DNA of 64,000 nucleotides from Ruegeria sp. Ofav3-42 (GCF_022347725.1 NZ_JAKRGB010000010.1:62001-126000), one strand, 5' to 3'. Counted from the stretch's first letter, positions 38,918-47,771 are shown. Program-made: numbers and translations. The notes: generated by a model from the sequence alone, not told the origin.

Positions 38918-39823
38918 ATGGATCGACTGACCGAAATGGAAGCCTTTGCCAATGTGGTGGACCAGGGTGGCTTCACCGATGCGGCCAAAAAAATGGGCAT
39001 CTCCAAATCGGCCGTGTCAAAGCATGTTTCCAGCCTTGAGGCCCGATTGGGCGCAAGGCTGCTGAACCGAACGACCCGGCGTGTATCACCGACCGAGATT
39101 GGTCTGGCGTACTATGACCGCGCGCGCCGTGTTTTGAATGACGCAGGTGAGGCCGATGCGCTTGTTACTTCGATGCAGTCCGCCCCCTCGGGTCTGCTTC
39201 GGATCAGCGTGGCCACGGATTTCGGTGTAAATCATCTGTCCCCGGTCTTGTCCGAGTTTCTTGCAGCCTATCCGGATATCACCGTGAACATGGTTTTGAA
39301 CAACCGCTATGTCGAACTGATTTCCGAAGGGTTTGACGTAGCCGTGCGGATTGGTGAGTTGGAAGACAGCACCCTGCGCGCTCGCAAGCTAACGGAAACC
39401 GTCAAGCGGATGGTTGCGGCACCCAGCTATGTCGAGAAATTCGGACGCCCGCAGAAAATCGACGATCTGAACGAACACAAGCTGCTGCATTACTCCAGCC
39501 AGTCATCTGGCAATGTGTGGAAACTGACCGCGCCGTCGGGTGAAAAACGGCAGGTGCGCACCGCTGGCTGGCTGAGCGTCAATGACGGCCAGTCGCTGTT
39601 GAACGCTGCCATTTCCGGGTTGGGGATCGCGTATCTGCCCAGCTACCTGTACGCAGACGCACTGAAATCCGGATTGGTTCTGGACGCGATGCCATCGCTG
39701 CCCGATGAGGTGCAGGGCGTCTACGCCGTTTACCCACCCGGGCGCTTTACTCAGCCCAAGGTTCGGGCATTCATAGATTTTCTTGTCGATGCCTTTCACG
39801 AGAAAGGCCCGATGGATTGGTGA
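38918..39823 (+). CDS. LysR-family transcriptional regulator
   Basis: A 301-residue LysR regulator. The winged helix-turn-helix is at about 3-62 (FTDAAKKMGISKSAVSKHVS, SLEARLGARLLNRTTRRVS), then a substrate-binding-like domain (GLLRISVATDFGVNHLSPVL, EGFDVAVRIGELEDSTLRAR). This is the large CrgA/DsdC-like branch that often controls nearby oxidoreductases. Target unknown: it is convergent with an SDR gene and divergent from the DUF4399 gene. The 229-base upstream gap holds no other gene. Confidence 0.88.
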   Translation: MDRLTEMEAFANVVDQGGFTDAAKKMGISKSAVSKHVSSLEARLGARLLNRTTRRVSPTEIGLAYYDRARRVLNDAGEADALVTSMQSAPSGLLRISVATDFGVNHLSPVLSEFLAAYPDITVNMVLNNRYVELISEGFDVAVRIGELEDSTLRARKLTETVKRMVAAPSYVEKFGRPQKIDDLNEHKLLHYSSQSSGNVWKLTAPSGEKRQVRTAGWLSVNDGQSLLNAAISGLGIAYLPSYLYADALKSGLVLDAMPSLPDEVQGVYAVYPPGRFTQPKVRAFIDFLVDAFHEKGPMDW

Positions 39824-39845
39824 ATTAACCTCGGTGAACTGGAAC

Positions 39846-39877
39846 GGCCCGCGCCAAATAGCGCGGGTCTTTTTTTT
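39846..39877 (+). terminator. Terminator of the LysR gene
   Basis: GGCCCGCGC / GCGCGGGTC stem with CAAATA loop and an overlapping run of eight T residues, 23 bases after the stop and before the convergent SDR gene. Confidence 0.9.
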
Positions 39878-39900
39878 GCGGCCGGTTATGCCGGGAACGT

Positions 39901-40620
39901 TCAGAACCGTTCGACCCATGGCCGCAGGGTTAGCTCATCGCTCCATGTCGAGCGGTCCTGATGGATCAGGTGCATGTATTCCCGTGCGATGGCGTCGGGG
40001 TTCAGCATACTGTCGGGGTTGTCCTCGGCCTCAACCCGTTCAGGGCGCGATGCATTGCGGATACCGCCATCGATATTGATCCACGCGACATGAATGCCCT
40101 TGGGATGAAGCTCACGCGCCATGGATTGCGCCAGACCACGCTGGGCGAACTTGCCCATGGCAAAGGGGGCCGACATCGGAAACCCTTTGACCCCTGCCGA
40201 CGCACCAGTGAACAGGATGGTGCCACGGCGGTTATCCCGCATCTCTTGCGCCAGCATCCGACGGGCAGCAGCCTGTCCCAGCAGGAAAGCGCCGTGGGAG
40301 GTCACTTCGACCGCCTTTCGCACGGTTTCCGGATCAAGTTCGGTGATCGGCCCCCGCTGGCGCGCAGAAGGGTTGTAGCAAGCGACGCGCAGCTCACCCG
40401 GTAGACCGGCTACCAGCGCGGCCACGGCTTCGGCGTTGGTGCCGTCCAACTGATGCAACTCCGCTCCGGTTTCGGCCGCCAATTGGCCCAGATTCGAAAG
40501 ATTGCGCGCGGCCAGATGCAGGTTGAACCCATCCTTTGCCAATGCCCGCGCAAACGAAGCTGATAAACCCGCCCCTGCCCCGATGATCAACGCCTGAGGG
40601 GCGTGCGTCTGGTCCGGCAT
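39901..40620 (-). CDS. SDR-family protein lacking the catalytic tyrosine
   Basis: A 239-residue short-chain dehydrogenase-like protein. The cofactor loop is IIGAGAGLSASFARAL (about 12-27), Ser141 sits in FTGASAGVKGF, and the usual YxxxK is FAMGK with Phe153 and Lys157. The fold is clear, but the missing Tyr hydroxyl makes normal SDR catalysis doubtful. A subgroup of SDR proteins shows the same replacement, so it is unlikely to be a sequencing error. An AGATC-N7-GATCT inverted repeat (40644-40660) lies just upstream. It may be the last gene of the operon that starts at 43588, with a 52-base gap. Confidence 0.82.
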   Translation of the reverse strand: MPDQTHAPQALIIGAGAGLSASFARALAKDGFNLHLAARNLSNLGQLAAETGAELHQLDGTNAEAVAALVAGLPGELRVACYNPSARQRGPITELDPETVRKAVEVTSHGAFLLGQAAARRMLAQEMRDNRRGTILFTGASAGVKGFPMSAPFAMGKFAQRGLAQSMARELHPKGIHVAWINIDGGIRNASRPERVEAEDNPDSMLNPDAIAREYMHLIHQDRSTWSDELTLRPWVERF

Positions 40621-40672
40621 GAGAAGCTCCTGTGTTCGTAGTCAGATCTCTAGGTGATCTAATGTACAGAAG

Positions 40673-41575
40673 TCAGTTTACCAACAAAACGGCTTCGACA
40701 CGGCGGTTCAGGTCGCGTCCCTCTGGCGTCGCATTCGAGGTCAGAGGGGCCAGATACCCGATCCCCCGAGCCTCAATCCGATCCGCTGCGACCCCATGTT
40801 TTTCGATCAATCGAACACGCACGGTCTGTGCGCGGCCAGTGCTGACCGAGATATTGGCCTCCAGCGCGCCGGTGTCGTCCGTATGCCCCACAAGCGCCAA
40901 TCGAGTATCGGGGTTTTTGGCCAGGAACTCTGCAATCAATTCCAGCGAGGAGAATGGCCCCTCGCCCAAGGTGATCTCTCCGGTGCGGAAATGCAGGTCA
41001 TCCAGAATCACATGGCCGTTCTGTTCGAGACCGGCCAGCAAGCTACCCGACGGATTGACTGTTTCCTCGATCACCAGAGGCGGCGGGGCCGTTACCCCAA
41101 CCGGAGTCACCCGGATCATCTGCACGTACCCGTCGGGTGGATTGCGGCTGACCAACAGGCTGACCACGGCGTCCCCTTCGGCGGCTGACAAAAACCGGTA
41201 ATCCTGAATGGCAACATACATATCCGGCGTGGGCACCACTTCGGTACCAAAACGGAAGTCAAAACCACCACAGACACTGGCCTGGCAATCGAGCAGGATT
41301 TCATACCCCTGGGCGGCAATCTGGTCGCGCAACGGGGCCAGCAACTGGAGCGTTGTGCTGGACCCGGACTGAAGGCGCCATGTGAACCGCTCTACCTTTC
41401 CCTCAACCTCGCGCGCGGGAACGGCCCCGTCGGCAAAGGGACCAATAGGCAGTTCGTAACTGTCCAATGCGCTCGTGCGGTCGCTGACAAGCCGTGCCCC
41501 GGAAGGCATGGTCAGGTTCTGCGCAACGGCCTGACCGGCCAGCAACAACAGACAAAGGGCAGCGGTTCGGATCAT
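40673..41575 (-). CDS. OmpA-family protein
   Basis: A 300-residue protein: signal peptide (residues 1-18, LLAGQAVAQ), a unique middle region with two cysteines (LLDCQASVCGGF), and a C-terminal OmpA domain that binds peptidoglycan (about 195-300: ILDDLHFRTGEITLGEGPFS, LALVGHTDDTGALEANISVS, RIEARGIGYLAPL, NRRVEAVLL). The Asp and Arg that contact diaminopimelate are present. It would link the envelope to the cell wall. The start overlaps the preceding gene by 4 bases. Confidence 0.87.
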   Translation of the reverse strand: MIRTAALCLLLLAGQAVAQNLTMPSGARLVSDRTSALDSYELPIGPFADGAVPAREVEGKVERFTWRLQSGSSTTLQLLAPLRDQIAAQGYEILLDCQASVCGGFDFRFGTEVVPTPDMYVAIQDYRFLSAAEGDAVVSLLVSRNPPDGYVQMIRVTPVGVTAPPPLVIEETVNPSGSLLAGLEQNGHVILDDLHFRTGEITLGEGPFSSLELIAEFLAKNPDTRLALVGHTDDTGALEANISVSTGRAQTVRVRLIEKHGVAADRIEARGIGYLAPLTSNATPEGRDLNRRVEAVLLVN

Positions 41576-42144
41576 CGGGCCTGTGCGTGGTATTCGTCGT
41601 TCGGAGCCATAGCCGTCGCGCTGGCCACCCGGTTCGACATGTTGAAAAAGCCGGTGACATTGGCGATGTCCCAAATATCCCGGTCGCTGAAACCCACATC
41701 CCGCAGGCGCTGGCGGTCGGGCTCTTCGATCTCGGTACTGGCAGTGGTCATTTTGGCGGCAAAGTCCAGCATGGCGCGCTGACGGTCGTCCAGTGGGGCC
41801 ACGCGGTAGTTCATCACCAGCATCTCACCCAGTTGCGGATTGCCCGACAATTGCCGAACAGCAGCGCCGTGAGCCACGAGACAATAAAAGCACTTGTTGA
41901 TCGCAGAGACGACCACGGCAATCATTTCGCGTTCCAGCTTGGACAATCCGCTGTCACCCAGCATCAGGTCATTATACGTGGCGGTAAAAGCGTTCAGTTT
42001 GTCGATATCGAAGGCATAAGCCTTCAGAACATTGGGCACAAAACCCAATTTCTCGACACAGATATCAAAGTACTTCTGCGTCTCGGGCGGCAGCGGGTCC
42101 ACCATCGGCAGGACCAGTGCGGTGGGAAGGGTTTGGTCGGTCAC
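41572..42144 (-). CDS. Peroxidase-related enzyme (carboxymuconolactone decarboxylase/AhpD-like)
   Basis: A 190-residue all-helical protein of the CMD/AhpD superfamily. The redox motif is CFYCLVAHGAAVRQL (Cys-x2-Cys with a following His), preceded by LSKLEREMIAVVVSAINK; the C-terminal AAKMTTASTEIEEPDRQRLR and IWDIANVTGFFNMSNR match the uncharacterised peroxidase-related subfamily. Likely a thiol hydroperoxidase or a related redox protein. Overlaps both neighbours by 4 bases within a four-gene operon. Confidence 0.88.
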   Translation of the reverse strand: MTDQTLPTALVLPMVDPLPPETQKYFDICVEKLGFVPNVLKAYAFDIDKLNAFTATYNDLMLGDSGLSKLEREMIAVVVSAINKCFYCLVAHGAAVRQLSGNPQLGEMLVMNYRVAPLDDRQRAMLDFAAKMTTASTEIEEPDRQRLRDVGFSDRDIWDIANVTGFFNMSNRVASATAMAPNDEYHAQAR

Positions 42145-42869
42145 AGCGGGCTATCTCCTTGGACAAGCTGACGATAATGGTATTCCCCGGTGATCGCCAT
42201 CCCGAGCGCGTGGTAGAGACCATTTGCCCCGTCATTGGCTTTGGTACAAATCACGCTGAGTGTTTCAGCGCCATTATCCTGCGCCCAAAAAGCCGCCGCC
42301 CGCATAGCCCATTGGCCAAGCCCCTGACGACGATGTTCCGGTAGAATTTCCAGCGCGTGCACCATCGCGACCTTGTCATGAATAGCGACAAACCCTGTTC
42401 CGGCTGGCTGATCAGACCGGCGCAGCAAGATCCCCGTTTTCGGCCCTTGGGCACGATCCATGACAGCCAGTCGTTCCGGCCCGATACCACCCTGTGCCCA
42501 AATCTCCTTCATGATGGCCAGCGGGCTCCAGATCGTGAAGGCTGTGACCCTGGGGATCGGCGTGTCGGTCAGACGTTGCACCGGGCATTCATAAATGTTG
42601 ACCGGATCCAGAATGTCATATCCTCGATCCGCTAGCTGTTGATCCAGCATTTCGTCTTTGGGACGAAGGCAGATTATGGGTCGCTGACCCATGGCGCGCA
42701 TTGCTTCTTCAGCAGCCCTGAGCTGCGCTTCGGTCGCTGGTCCCAGCGCATTGGCCGCAGAAACGCGCGAACCGCCGCCCAACCCTTGCCGCAGCCGGAA
42801 CGGACCCAGCGTTTCATATCGGGCAGCTGGCCAGGTCCCGTCGACGATGTCGGGCCAGTTCGGGCTCAA
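42141..42869 (-). CDS. GNAT-family N-acetyltransferase
   Basis: A 242-residue protein. The C-terminal half has the GNAT acetyl-CoA loop LEILPEHRRQGLGQWAMRAA (Arg/Gln-x-x-Gly-x-Gly/Ala) and the NDGANGLYHALGMAITGEYH end. The N-terminal half is less conserved. The start is an unusual TTG at 42869 whose bases overlap the upstream stop (TTGA), consistent with translational coupling. Substrate unknown. Confidence 0.82.
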   Translation of the reverse strand: MSPNWPDIVDGTWPAARYETLGPFRLRQGLGGGSRVSAANALGPATEAQLRAAEEAMRAMGQRPIICLRPKDEMLDQQLADRGYDILDPVNIYECPVQRLTDTPIPRVTAFTIWSPLAIMKEIWAQGGIGPERLAVMDRAQGPKTGILLRRSDQPAGTGFVAIHDKVAMVHALEILPEHRRQGLGQWAMRAAAFWAQDNGAETLSVICTKANDGANGLYHALGMAITGEYHYRQLVQGDSPL

Positions 42870-43588
42870 AGCTCCAGCTCTTTCGCCAACCGGGTTGTGG
42901 CCGCGTCGACCTTTGACCCGTCCGTCCCCCGAACCACCACGTTAGAGCCGAAAACACCATTCACCTGGAACGGGTAACTTCCGACGGCAAGATCGGGAAA
43001 ATCATCAGCCAAAGTAGACAGGATCGATGCAATATCCCCCTCGCCTCTGTTGACCCGCAGCGTTTGCGACAACAGCGGATCGCCGCCGGTCAGTCGAGGT
43101 AGAACACTTGCCACCATGGCCTGAAAGATCGTCGGGATTCCCGCCATCACATGCACATTCTCCAGCGAGAAGCCGGGCGCGGTCGAGACTGGGTTTTCTA
43201 TCAGCGTCGCGCCGTCCGGGATGCGCGCCATACGCAGGCGCGCGGAGTTCAACTCCAGCCCTGAATTCTCGTAATGCCGTTCCAGCAAAGCACGAGCATC
43301 GTCCCTCACGTCGATCGCCGCTCCAAAAGCCCGAGCAATGCAGTCAGCCGTGATGTCGTCATGTGTCGGGCCAATGCCGCCGCTGGTAAAAACATGGTCA
43401 AAACTTTCGGACAACGCGCGGACCGCTTCTTCGATGGCCGAGGCGTCGTCGCTGACCATGCGAACTTCTTTCAGGTCGATCCCCTGCTTGGTCAGTTCCT
43501 GCGCCAGGTAGTGCATATTTGCATCCCGGGTGCGGCCCGACAGGATTTCATCCCCGATCACAAGCATCGCTGCGGTTGGGTTCGGCAT
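42866..43588 (-). CDS. Competence/damage-inducible CinA-like molybdopterin-binding domain protein
   Basis: A 240-residue protein with a MoCF-binding (MoaB/MogA-like) domain: AAMLVIGDEILSGRTRDANM, SFDHVFTSGGIGPTHDDITA and NVHVMAGIPTIFQAMVASVL. It corresponds to the N-terminal half of CinA without the NMN deamidase half. Such stand-alone domains are common in alphaproteobacteria and of uncertain function. ATG 43588 is chosen (MPNPTAAMLVIG). First gene of a four-gene, fully overlapped operon. Confidence 0.85.
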   Translation of the reverse strand: MPNPTAAMLVIGDEILSGRTRDANMHYLAQELTKQGIDLKEVRMVSDDASAIEEAVRALSESFDHVFTSGGIGPTHDDITADCIARAFGAAIDVRDDARALLERHYENSGLELNSARLRMARIPDGATLIENPVSTAPGFSLENVHVMAGIPTIFQAMVASVLPRLTGGDPLLSQTLRVNRGEGDIASILSTLADDFPDLAVGSYPFQVNGVFGSNVVVRGTDGSKVDAATTRLAKELEL

Positions 43589-43658
43589 GACCTGTCCTTT
43601 CCTGCTATGGCACAGGCCGCAAGATATCGTTCCTGCCGGGCCTCGCAAGGCCCGTTTG

Positions 43659-44222
43659 TTAATCGCGCAGGGCTTCGGCTGGCAAATCATCCGTGACGCG
43701 ATGGAACAGGTCCATATCGTTCATCGACCGCGCCAGAATCATCGCCCCTTCAAGCCGGGCAATGGTTTCACCTGCCCGCGCCTGGGGGTTTTTAGCACCG
43801 GCGGCCCGGAACACCGTTTCGAGCCACACCAGATTGCGTTCGAAGAACTCACGCGTACGTCTGGCCACTGGGTCGGGCAGTCTGGCGACTTCAGCACCGA
43901 ACATTCCACACAGGCACATCAAATCCTGTTCTATCAATGCTCGTCTGTAGGCCGCCACGTATTGCTCCAAGGACTCCGTCGGCGTCGCCTCATCCAACCT
44001 GCCCAACGCACCCAGAAACCGATCCGTGTACCGGGTCACCAGTGCTTCGCCCAACGCTTCTTTGGTTGGAAAATGGTAATGAATACTGGCAGACTTTATG
44101 CCGATTTCCGCCGCGATATCGCGGAAACTAAAGGCGTAATATCCACCCTGCCGCGCCATACGCTCGGCCACGTCCAAAATTCGGTTGGCGGTTTCTGACA
44201 GTGGTTTTTCTGATTTTGCCAT
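43659..44222 (-). CDS. TetR-family repressor divergent from an SDR gene
   Basis: A 187-residue TetR regulator: helix-turn-helix at about 8-56 (SFRDIAAEIGIKSASIHYHF, PTKEALGEALV) and a ligand domain with YRRALIEQDLMCLCGMFGAE. The region up to the divergent SDR gene has two identical-half-site inverted repeats, the expected operators. An inducer related to the SDR substrate is inferred. Two cysteines (CLC) in the ligand domain might give redox or electrophile sensing, as in NemR-like proteins, but this is speculative. Confidence 0.88.
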   Translation of the reverse strand: MAKSEKPLSETANRILDVAERMARQGGYYAFSFRDIAAEIGIKSASIHYHFPTKEALGEALVTRYTDRFLGALGRLDEATPTESLEQYVAAYRRALIEQDLMCLCGMFGAEVARLPDPVARRTREFFERNLVWLETVFRAAGAKNPQARAGETIARLEGAMILARSMNDMDLFHRVTDDLPAEALRD

Positions 44223-44245
44223 AAGCGTTCAGGTTCAATTCTCTA

Positions 44246-44261
44246 CCTATCATTAGATAGG
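44246..44261. promoter_or_regulatory. TetR operator copy 1 (TetR/SDR pair)
   Basis: CCTATC-ATTA-GATAGG, perfect 6-base half-sites with a 4-base spacer, 24 bases upstream of the TetR start. The same half-sites recur 51 bases away. Confidence 0.8.
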
Positions 44262-44296
44262 GGGTTGAACTGGCGTTTGCCAGCCCAATATTTCTA

Positions 44297-44312
44297 CCTA
44301 TCAGTAGATAGG
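44297..44312. promoter_or_regulatory. TetR operator copy 2, overlapping the SDR ribosome site
   Basis: CCTATC-AGTA-GATAGG. The right half-site provides most of the AGGGA ribosome-binding sequence of the SDR gene (start 44323), so bound repressor would sit over the transcript start or leader. Confidence 0.8.
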
Positions 44313-44322
44313 GAATCTGATC

Positions 44323-45078
44323 ATGACACAGCTAACAACATTGATAATCGGCGGATCCAGCGGAATGGGTCTGGCAACGGCGCGCCAGATCGTAGCGGGC
44401 GGAGGACACGTCACGCTGGTCGGCTCATCCACCGAGAAGTTGGACGCCGCAAAGGCGGAACTAGGGGTAGCCGCGGACACGCACCGCGCTGACCTGCGCG
44501 ATAAAGCAGACGTCGAGGCGTTGATTGCCCAGATCCAATCGACCGGCGATCACATCCATGGGCTGGTCAATGCGGCTGGGACATTCGCTCCAAAACCGTT
44601 TCTGGAACATACCGGCGAGGACTATGACAGCTACATGGACCTGAATCGCGCAACCTTTTTCATCACGCAAGCGGTGGCCGAAAACATGAAGGCCAATGGT
44701 GGCGGCAGCATCGTGAATATAGGCTCTATGTGGGCGAAACAGGCGGTACGGGCCACGCCATCCTCGGCGTATTCCATGGCCAAAGCGGGCCTTCATTCGC
44801 TAACGCAGCACCTTGCGATGGAGCTGGCGGAACACGGCATCCGCGTGAATGCGGTTTCTCCGGCGGTGGTGGTAACGCCCATCTATGGCACCTTCATCGA
44901 ACCGGGCCAGATCGAAGAAACCCTGACCGATGCATTTGACGCATTCCACCCGATCGGCCGCGTCGGCCGCCCTGAGGATGTCGCGCAAACGGTCACACAT
45001 CTTCTGTCTGACGGCACCGCATGGGTCACCGGCGCCATTTGGGACGTGGACGGTGGCGTGATGGCAGGCCTCGTCTGA
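44323..45078 (+). CDS. Short-chain dehydrogenase/reductase
   Basis: A 251-residue classical SDR: cofactor loop GGSSGMGLATARQ (about 10-22), NAAG, catalytic Ser in VNIGSMW, Tyr-x3-Lys in SSAYSMAKAGLHSLT, and the PG-equivalent VSPAVVVTPIYGTF. Substrate unknown, probably NADPH- or NADH-linked alcohol/ketone chemistry. It diverges from a TetR gene with two shared operators, so it is likely the regulated target. AGGGA lies 9 bases before the ATG, inside operator 2. Confidence 0.9.
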   Translation: MTQLTTLIIGGSSGMGLATARQIVAGGGHVTLVGSSTEKLDAAKAELGVAADTHRADLRDKADVEALIAQIQSTGDHIHGLVNAAGTFAPKPFLEHTGEDYDSYMDLNRATFFITQAVAENMKANGGGSIVNIGSMWAKQAVRATPSSAYSMAKAGLHSLTQHLAMELAEHGIRVNAVSPAVVVTPIYGTFIEPGQIEETLTDAFDAFHPIGRVGRPEDVAQTVTHLLSDGTAWVTGAIWDVDGGVMAGLV

Positions 45079-45117
45079 CTCTTCCCTTGCGGACACGCAC
45101 ACGCTAATTCGGGTGGC

Positions 45118-45813
45118 ATGAAATTTGCCACCCCATTGATCCCCGCTCGCCTGATCCGTCGTTACAAACGCTTTCTGGCCGATTGCCGGTTGGAGGACGG
45201 GCAAGAGGTGACCGCCCATTGCGCCAATCCGGGTTCAATGATGGGCCTTGCCGAACCGGGCGAGAAGATCTGGCTGGAACCCAATGATGACCCGAAGAAG
45301 AAGCTGAAATACGGCTGGCGGCTGGTCGATCATGAGAATGGACATTACACCGGAGTTGACACGTCGGTCCCCAACAAAGCCCTGCGCGCTGCGCTGGAGG
45401 CTGGAGAGATTCCCGAACTCGCCGCCTATGAAACCGTCCGCCCCGAGGTCAGATACGGCGAAAACAGCCGGATCGACTTTCTGCTGACCCAACCCGGCCT
45501 GCCGGACGCCTATGTCGAGGTCAAAAGTGTCACCCTGTCCCGCGAACCCGGGCTGGCAGAGTTCCCGGACAGCGTCACAGCGCGCGGCACCAAACATCTG
45601 GGCGAGCTGGCGACGATGGTGGGACAAGGGCACCGGGCGATCATGCTGTATCTGGTGCAGCGCACCGATTGCGACCGGCTTGCACTGGCTGCGGATATCG
45701 ACCCGGCTTACGCGGCAGCATTTGAGGAAGCGCAAGCCAAGGGTGTCGAACGGTTGGTCTATGACACCCTTATGTCGCCAGAGGGGGTCGGGGTCGGAAC
45801 GCGCCTGCAATAA
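45118..45813 (+). CDS. sfsA: Sugar fermentation stimulation protein SfsA
   Basis: A 231-residue SfsA with family segments LIPARLIRRYKRFLADCRLE, VTAHCANPGSMMGLAEPG, YGENSRIDFLLTQPGLPDAY, VEVKSVTLSREPGLAEFPDS and AIMLYLVQRTDCDRLALAAD. SfsA was described as a nucleic-acid-binding regulator of sugar genes in E. coli; its fold contains a nuclease-like PD-(D/E)xK core (the ENSRIDF and EVKSVT residues). The true role is unsettled. In Roseobacter genomes it often lies near map, as here, although a convergent gene stands between. Confidence 0.93.
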   Translation: MKFATPLIPARLIRRYKRFLADCRLEDGQEVTAHCANPGSMMGLAEPGEKIWLEPNDDPKKKLKYGWRLVDHENGHYTGVDTSVPNKALRAALEAGEIPELAAYETVRPEVRYGENSRIDFLLTQPGLPDAYVEVKSVTLSREPGLAEFPDSVTARGTKHLGELATMVGQGHRAIMLYLVQRTDCDRLALAADIDPAYAAAFEEAQAKGVERLVYDTLMSPEGVGVGTRLQ

Positions 45814-45914
45814 GAGCCAGTCGCCATGCATTTGGGTGCGCCCAGTGCAGACCGCAATCAAAGGCACTAGGTAGCACACCCGCTGATTAGGGTCTCATCG
45901 TGCTGCGATTTGGC

Positions 45915-47579
45915 TCAAGTGAGCTTAAGACTGCCGCCAGACACCTCTGGCCACAAATTCGAATCCAGCGCCTTCACAAACGGCTCGAACTGACCCTCTA
46001 CAGCCTTCCACCCACCAATTGAGGATGTGTTCACCGGCCGTCGCGCCTGCAGGTTACTGGCCGTTTTTATCGCGCTTTCGGATTTGTCAGGGGACAACAT
46101 GGCGTCTTCGAAGGTCAGATCGCAGACCTGCGCCAGTTCCTCGGCGGTGGATTGCAAATTATTGACCAGCATTTCATAGCGGACGTCATGAACGCGGGTG
46201 GGCAGAACATCACGCCAGTGGCGCATGTAGCGCTGATACCGGTTCGCCTCGGCCGCCATCCATTTCAGGTCATGGGTGAAATACAACCCTCCAGCGCCGA
46301 ATTGCGCACGCCACATCGAAAGAGCGATGTCTCTGGGGTCGCGCTCGACATTCAGAATGACGGCGTTGGGGAAGGCCTGCGCCATTGCACCGACATAGGC
46401 ATAGTTGCCCGGTGCCTTGTCGACAAAAGCCATGATACCTTCGTCAAGCTCGGGCAGGCTTTGGAAGTAGAAATCAGACAGCGCCTGCGCTTCGCTCCAA
46501 TTTGATGGCGTTGTTTTTCTGGCCCAGAGATGCACGGTCGGCAGCTCACCCAGACCCTGCACACCGGAATGCGACGACAAAATGCGCTCGACCAACGTTG
46601 TGCCGGACCGGGGCAGACCAATGACAAATATGGGGCGCGGTCCGTCTGAGTGCAGGGCAGCCTCAACCGGCACAGGTGCCGACAATATGGCTCGACACTG
46701 CTGGGCGTTGCGATCTTCCCACCCGTCGAATCCTTTGCGCGTCAATTTATGCGCCTGGTTCAAATGCTGCATCTCTTGAGGGATATCTTTGTCAGATTTC
46801 GCAAGACTTGCGGCCGCGAAATGAAGCATGGCTGCTGCTTCGCGATTTGCCGGATCAGCCTCAATCAGCTTTGCCGTACGCGCTTTCAGCGCTCCTTTTT
46901 CCTGATCGGACAGGTTGGGAAGCGACGCCATGAATTGCAGGGTTTCGGCATTATCCGGATCCAGCTCAATCGCGGCACGACCGTGGGTCAGCGCATGATC
47001 CAGTTGCCCCAGCCCGACATGCGCCTTGGCCAGACGCAGCTGCCCATATTGAAACTTTGGATGCTGTTTGGATAGCGCGGTCAAAACGTCAAGCGCACGG
47101 TCCCAGTGCTGCATTTCGTCCAAAATATCCGCCTTCAAACAATAGGCTTGCAGATTTTCGGGCTGGTGCTCCAGGACCTGCTCGATGGCGACAAGGGCCT
47201 CAGCAGCCCGATGTTCGCGCAGCGCGGCCAACGCCCGGATCAGCTGCTGGCCAGGGGCCAAGGGGCCCTTTGCCTCGATTTTGTCGATAAACCGCAAGGC
47301 AGCCTCAGACTCACCACCCTGAACAAGACTCAGCCCATAGTTCTGGATCAGGTCCGGGTTGCCCGGCTCCAGGCGCCAGGCGCGCTCAAAAAAAGTCTGA
47401 GCCAGCTTGAACTTTTGCTGCTGCACGGCACACAAGCCCGCCAACCTAGGCAAGGCCGCGGCCTTCGGCCACTTTTTTGCGGCCTTGGTTGCCCGTTTGA
47501 ATGCCCTCTCGTACTTTCCGGATTGAAGCAGTTCTGCAATGCCGGAAATTTCGGCCTTCAACTGGTCAGCTTTCTGCAT
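45915..47579 (-). CDS. TPR repeat protein with C-terminal sulfotransferase domain
   Basis: A 554-residue two-domain protein. Residues about 1-270 are tetratricopeptide repeats (AALPRLAGLCAVQQQKFKLA, LAKAHVGLGQLDHALTHGRA). Residues about 315-545 form a sulfotransferase: 5'-phosphosulfate loop VIGLPRSGTTLVERILSSHS, 3'-phosphate segment NVERDPRDIALSMWRAQFGA and RYEMLVNNLQSTAEELAQVC. No signal peptide or membrane helix, so it is cytoplasmic. It would transfer sulfate from PAPS to a protein, glycan or small molecule. Unlike the broken sulfotransferase gene near 15.5 kb it is intact. Confidence 0.9.
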   Translation of the reverse strand: MQKADQLKAEISGIAELLQSGKYERAFKRATKAAKKWPKAAALPRLAGLCAVQQQKFKLAQTFFERAWRLEPGNPDLIQNYGLSLVQGGESEAALRFIDKIEAKGPLAPGQQLIRALAALREHRAAEALVAIEQVLEHQPENLQAYCLKADILDEMQHWDRALDVLTALSKQHPKFQYGQLRLAKAHVGLGQLDHALTHGRAAIELDPDNAETLQFMASLPNLSDQEKGALKARTAKLIEADPANREAAAMLHFAAASLAKSDKDIPQEMQHLNQAHKLTRKGFDGWEDRNAQQCRAILSAPVPVEAALHSDGPRPIFVIGLPRSGTTLVERILSSHSGVQGLGELPTVHLWARKTTPSNWSEAQALSDFYFQSLPELDEGIMAFVDKAPGNYAYVGAMAQAFPNAVILNVERDPRDIALSMWRAQFGAGGLYFTHDLKWMAAEANRYQRYMRHWRDVLPTRVHDVRYEMLVNNLQSTAEELAQVCDLTFEDAMLSPDKSESAIKTASNLQARRPVNTSSIGGWKAVEGQFEPFVKALDSNLWPEVSGGSLKLT

Positions 47580-47771
47580 TGGCCTGCCTCCCTTTTTTCT
47601 TAATCAACCGTATGAAATCTGTCTTGTGCTAGTTCATTCTACCTTGAGGGTCCACCTGCGATACGCAGCCTGCAATCACAGTTATGGCAACCGCGACCCA
47701 ACACCCTCTGGTACTTTCTGCGCAAGCAGCGTAAAAGGAGTGCTGCGCGAAACATTTGGAGCTTAGCGTCG

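Noticed and set aside
45814..45914. tRNA-like or terminator element after sfsA
   Set aside because: No cloverleaf, TTCGAAT-type T loop or stable stem with T run could be found in this 100-base convergent gap.
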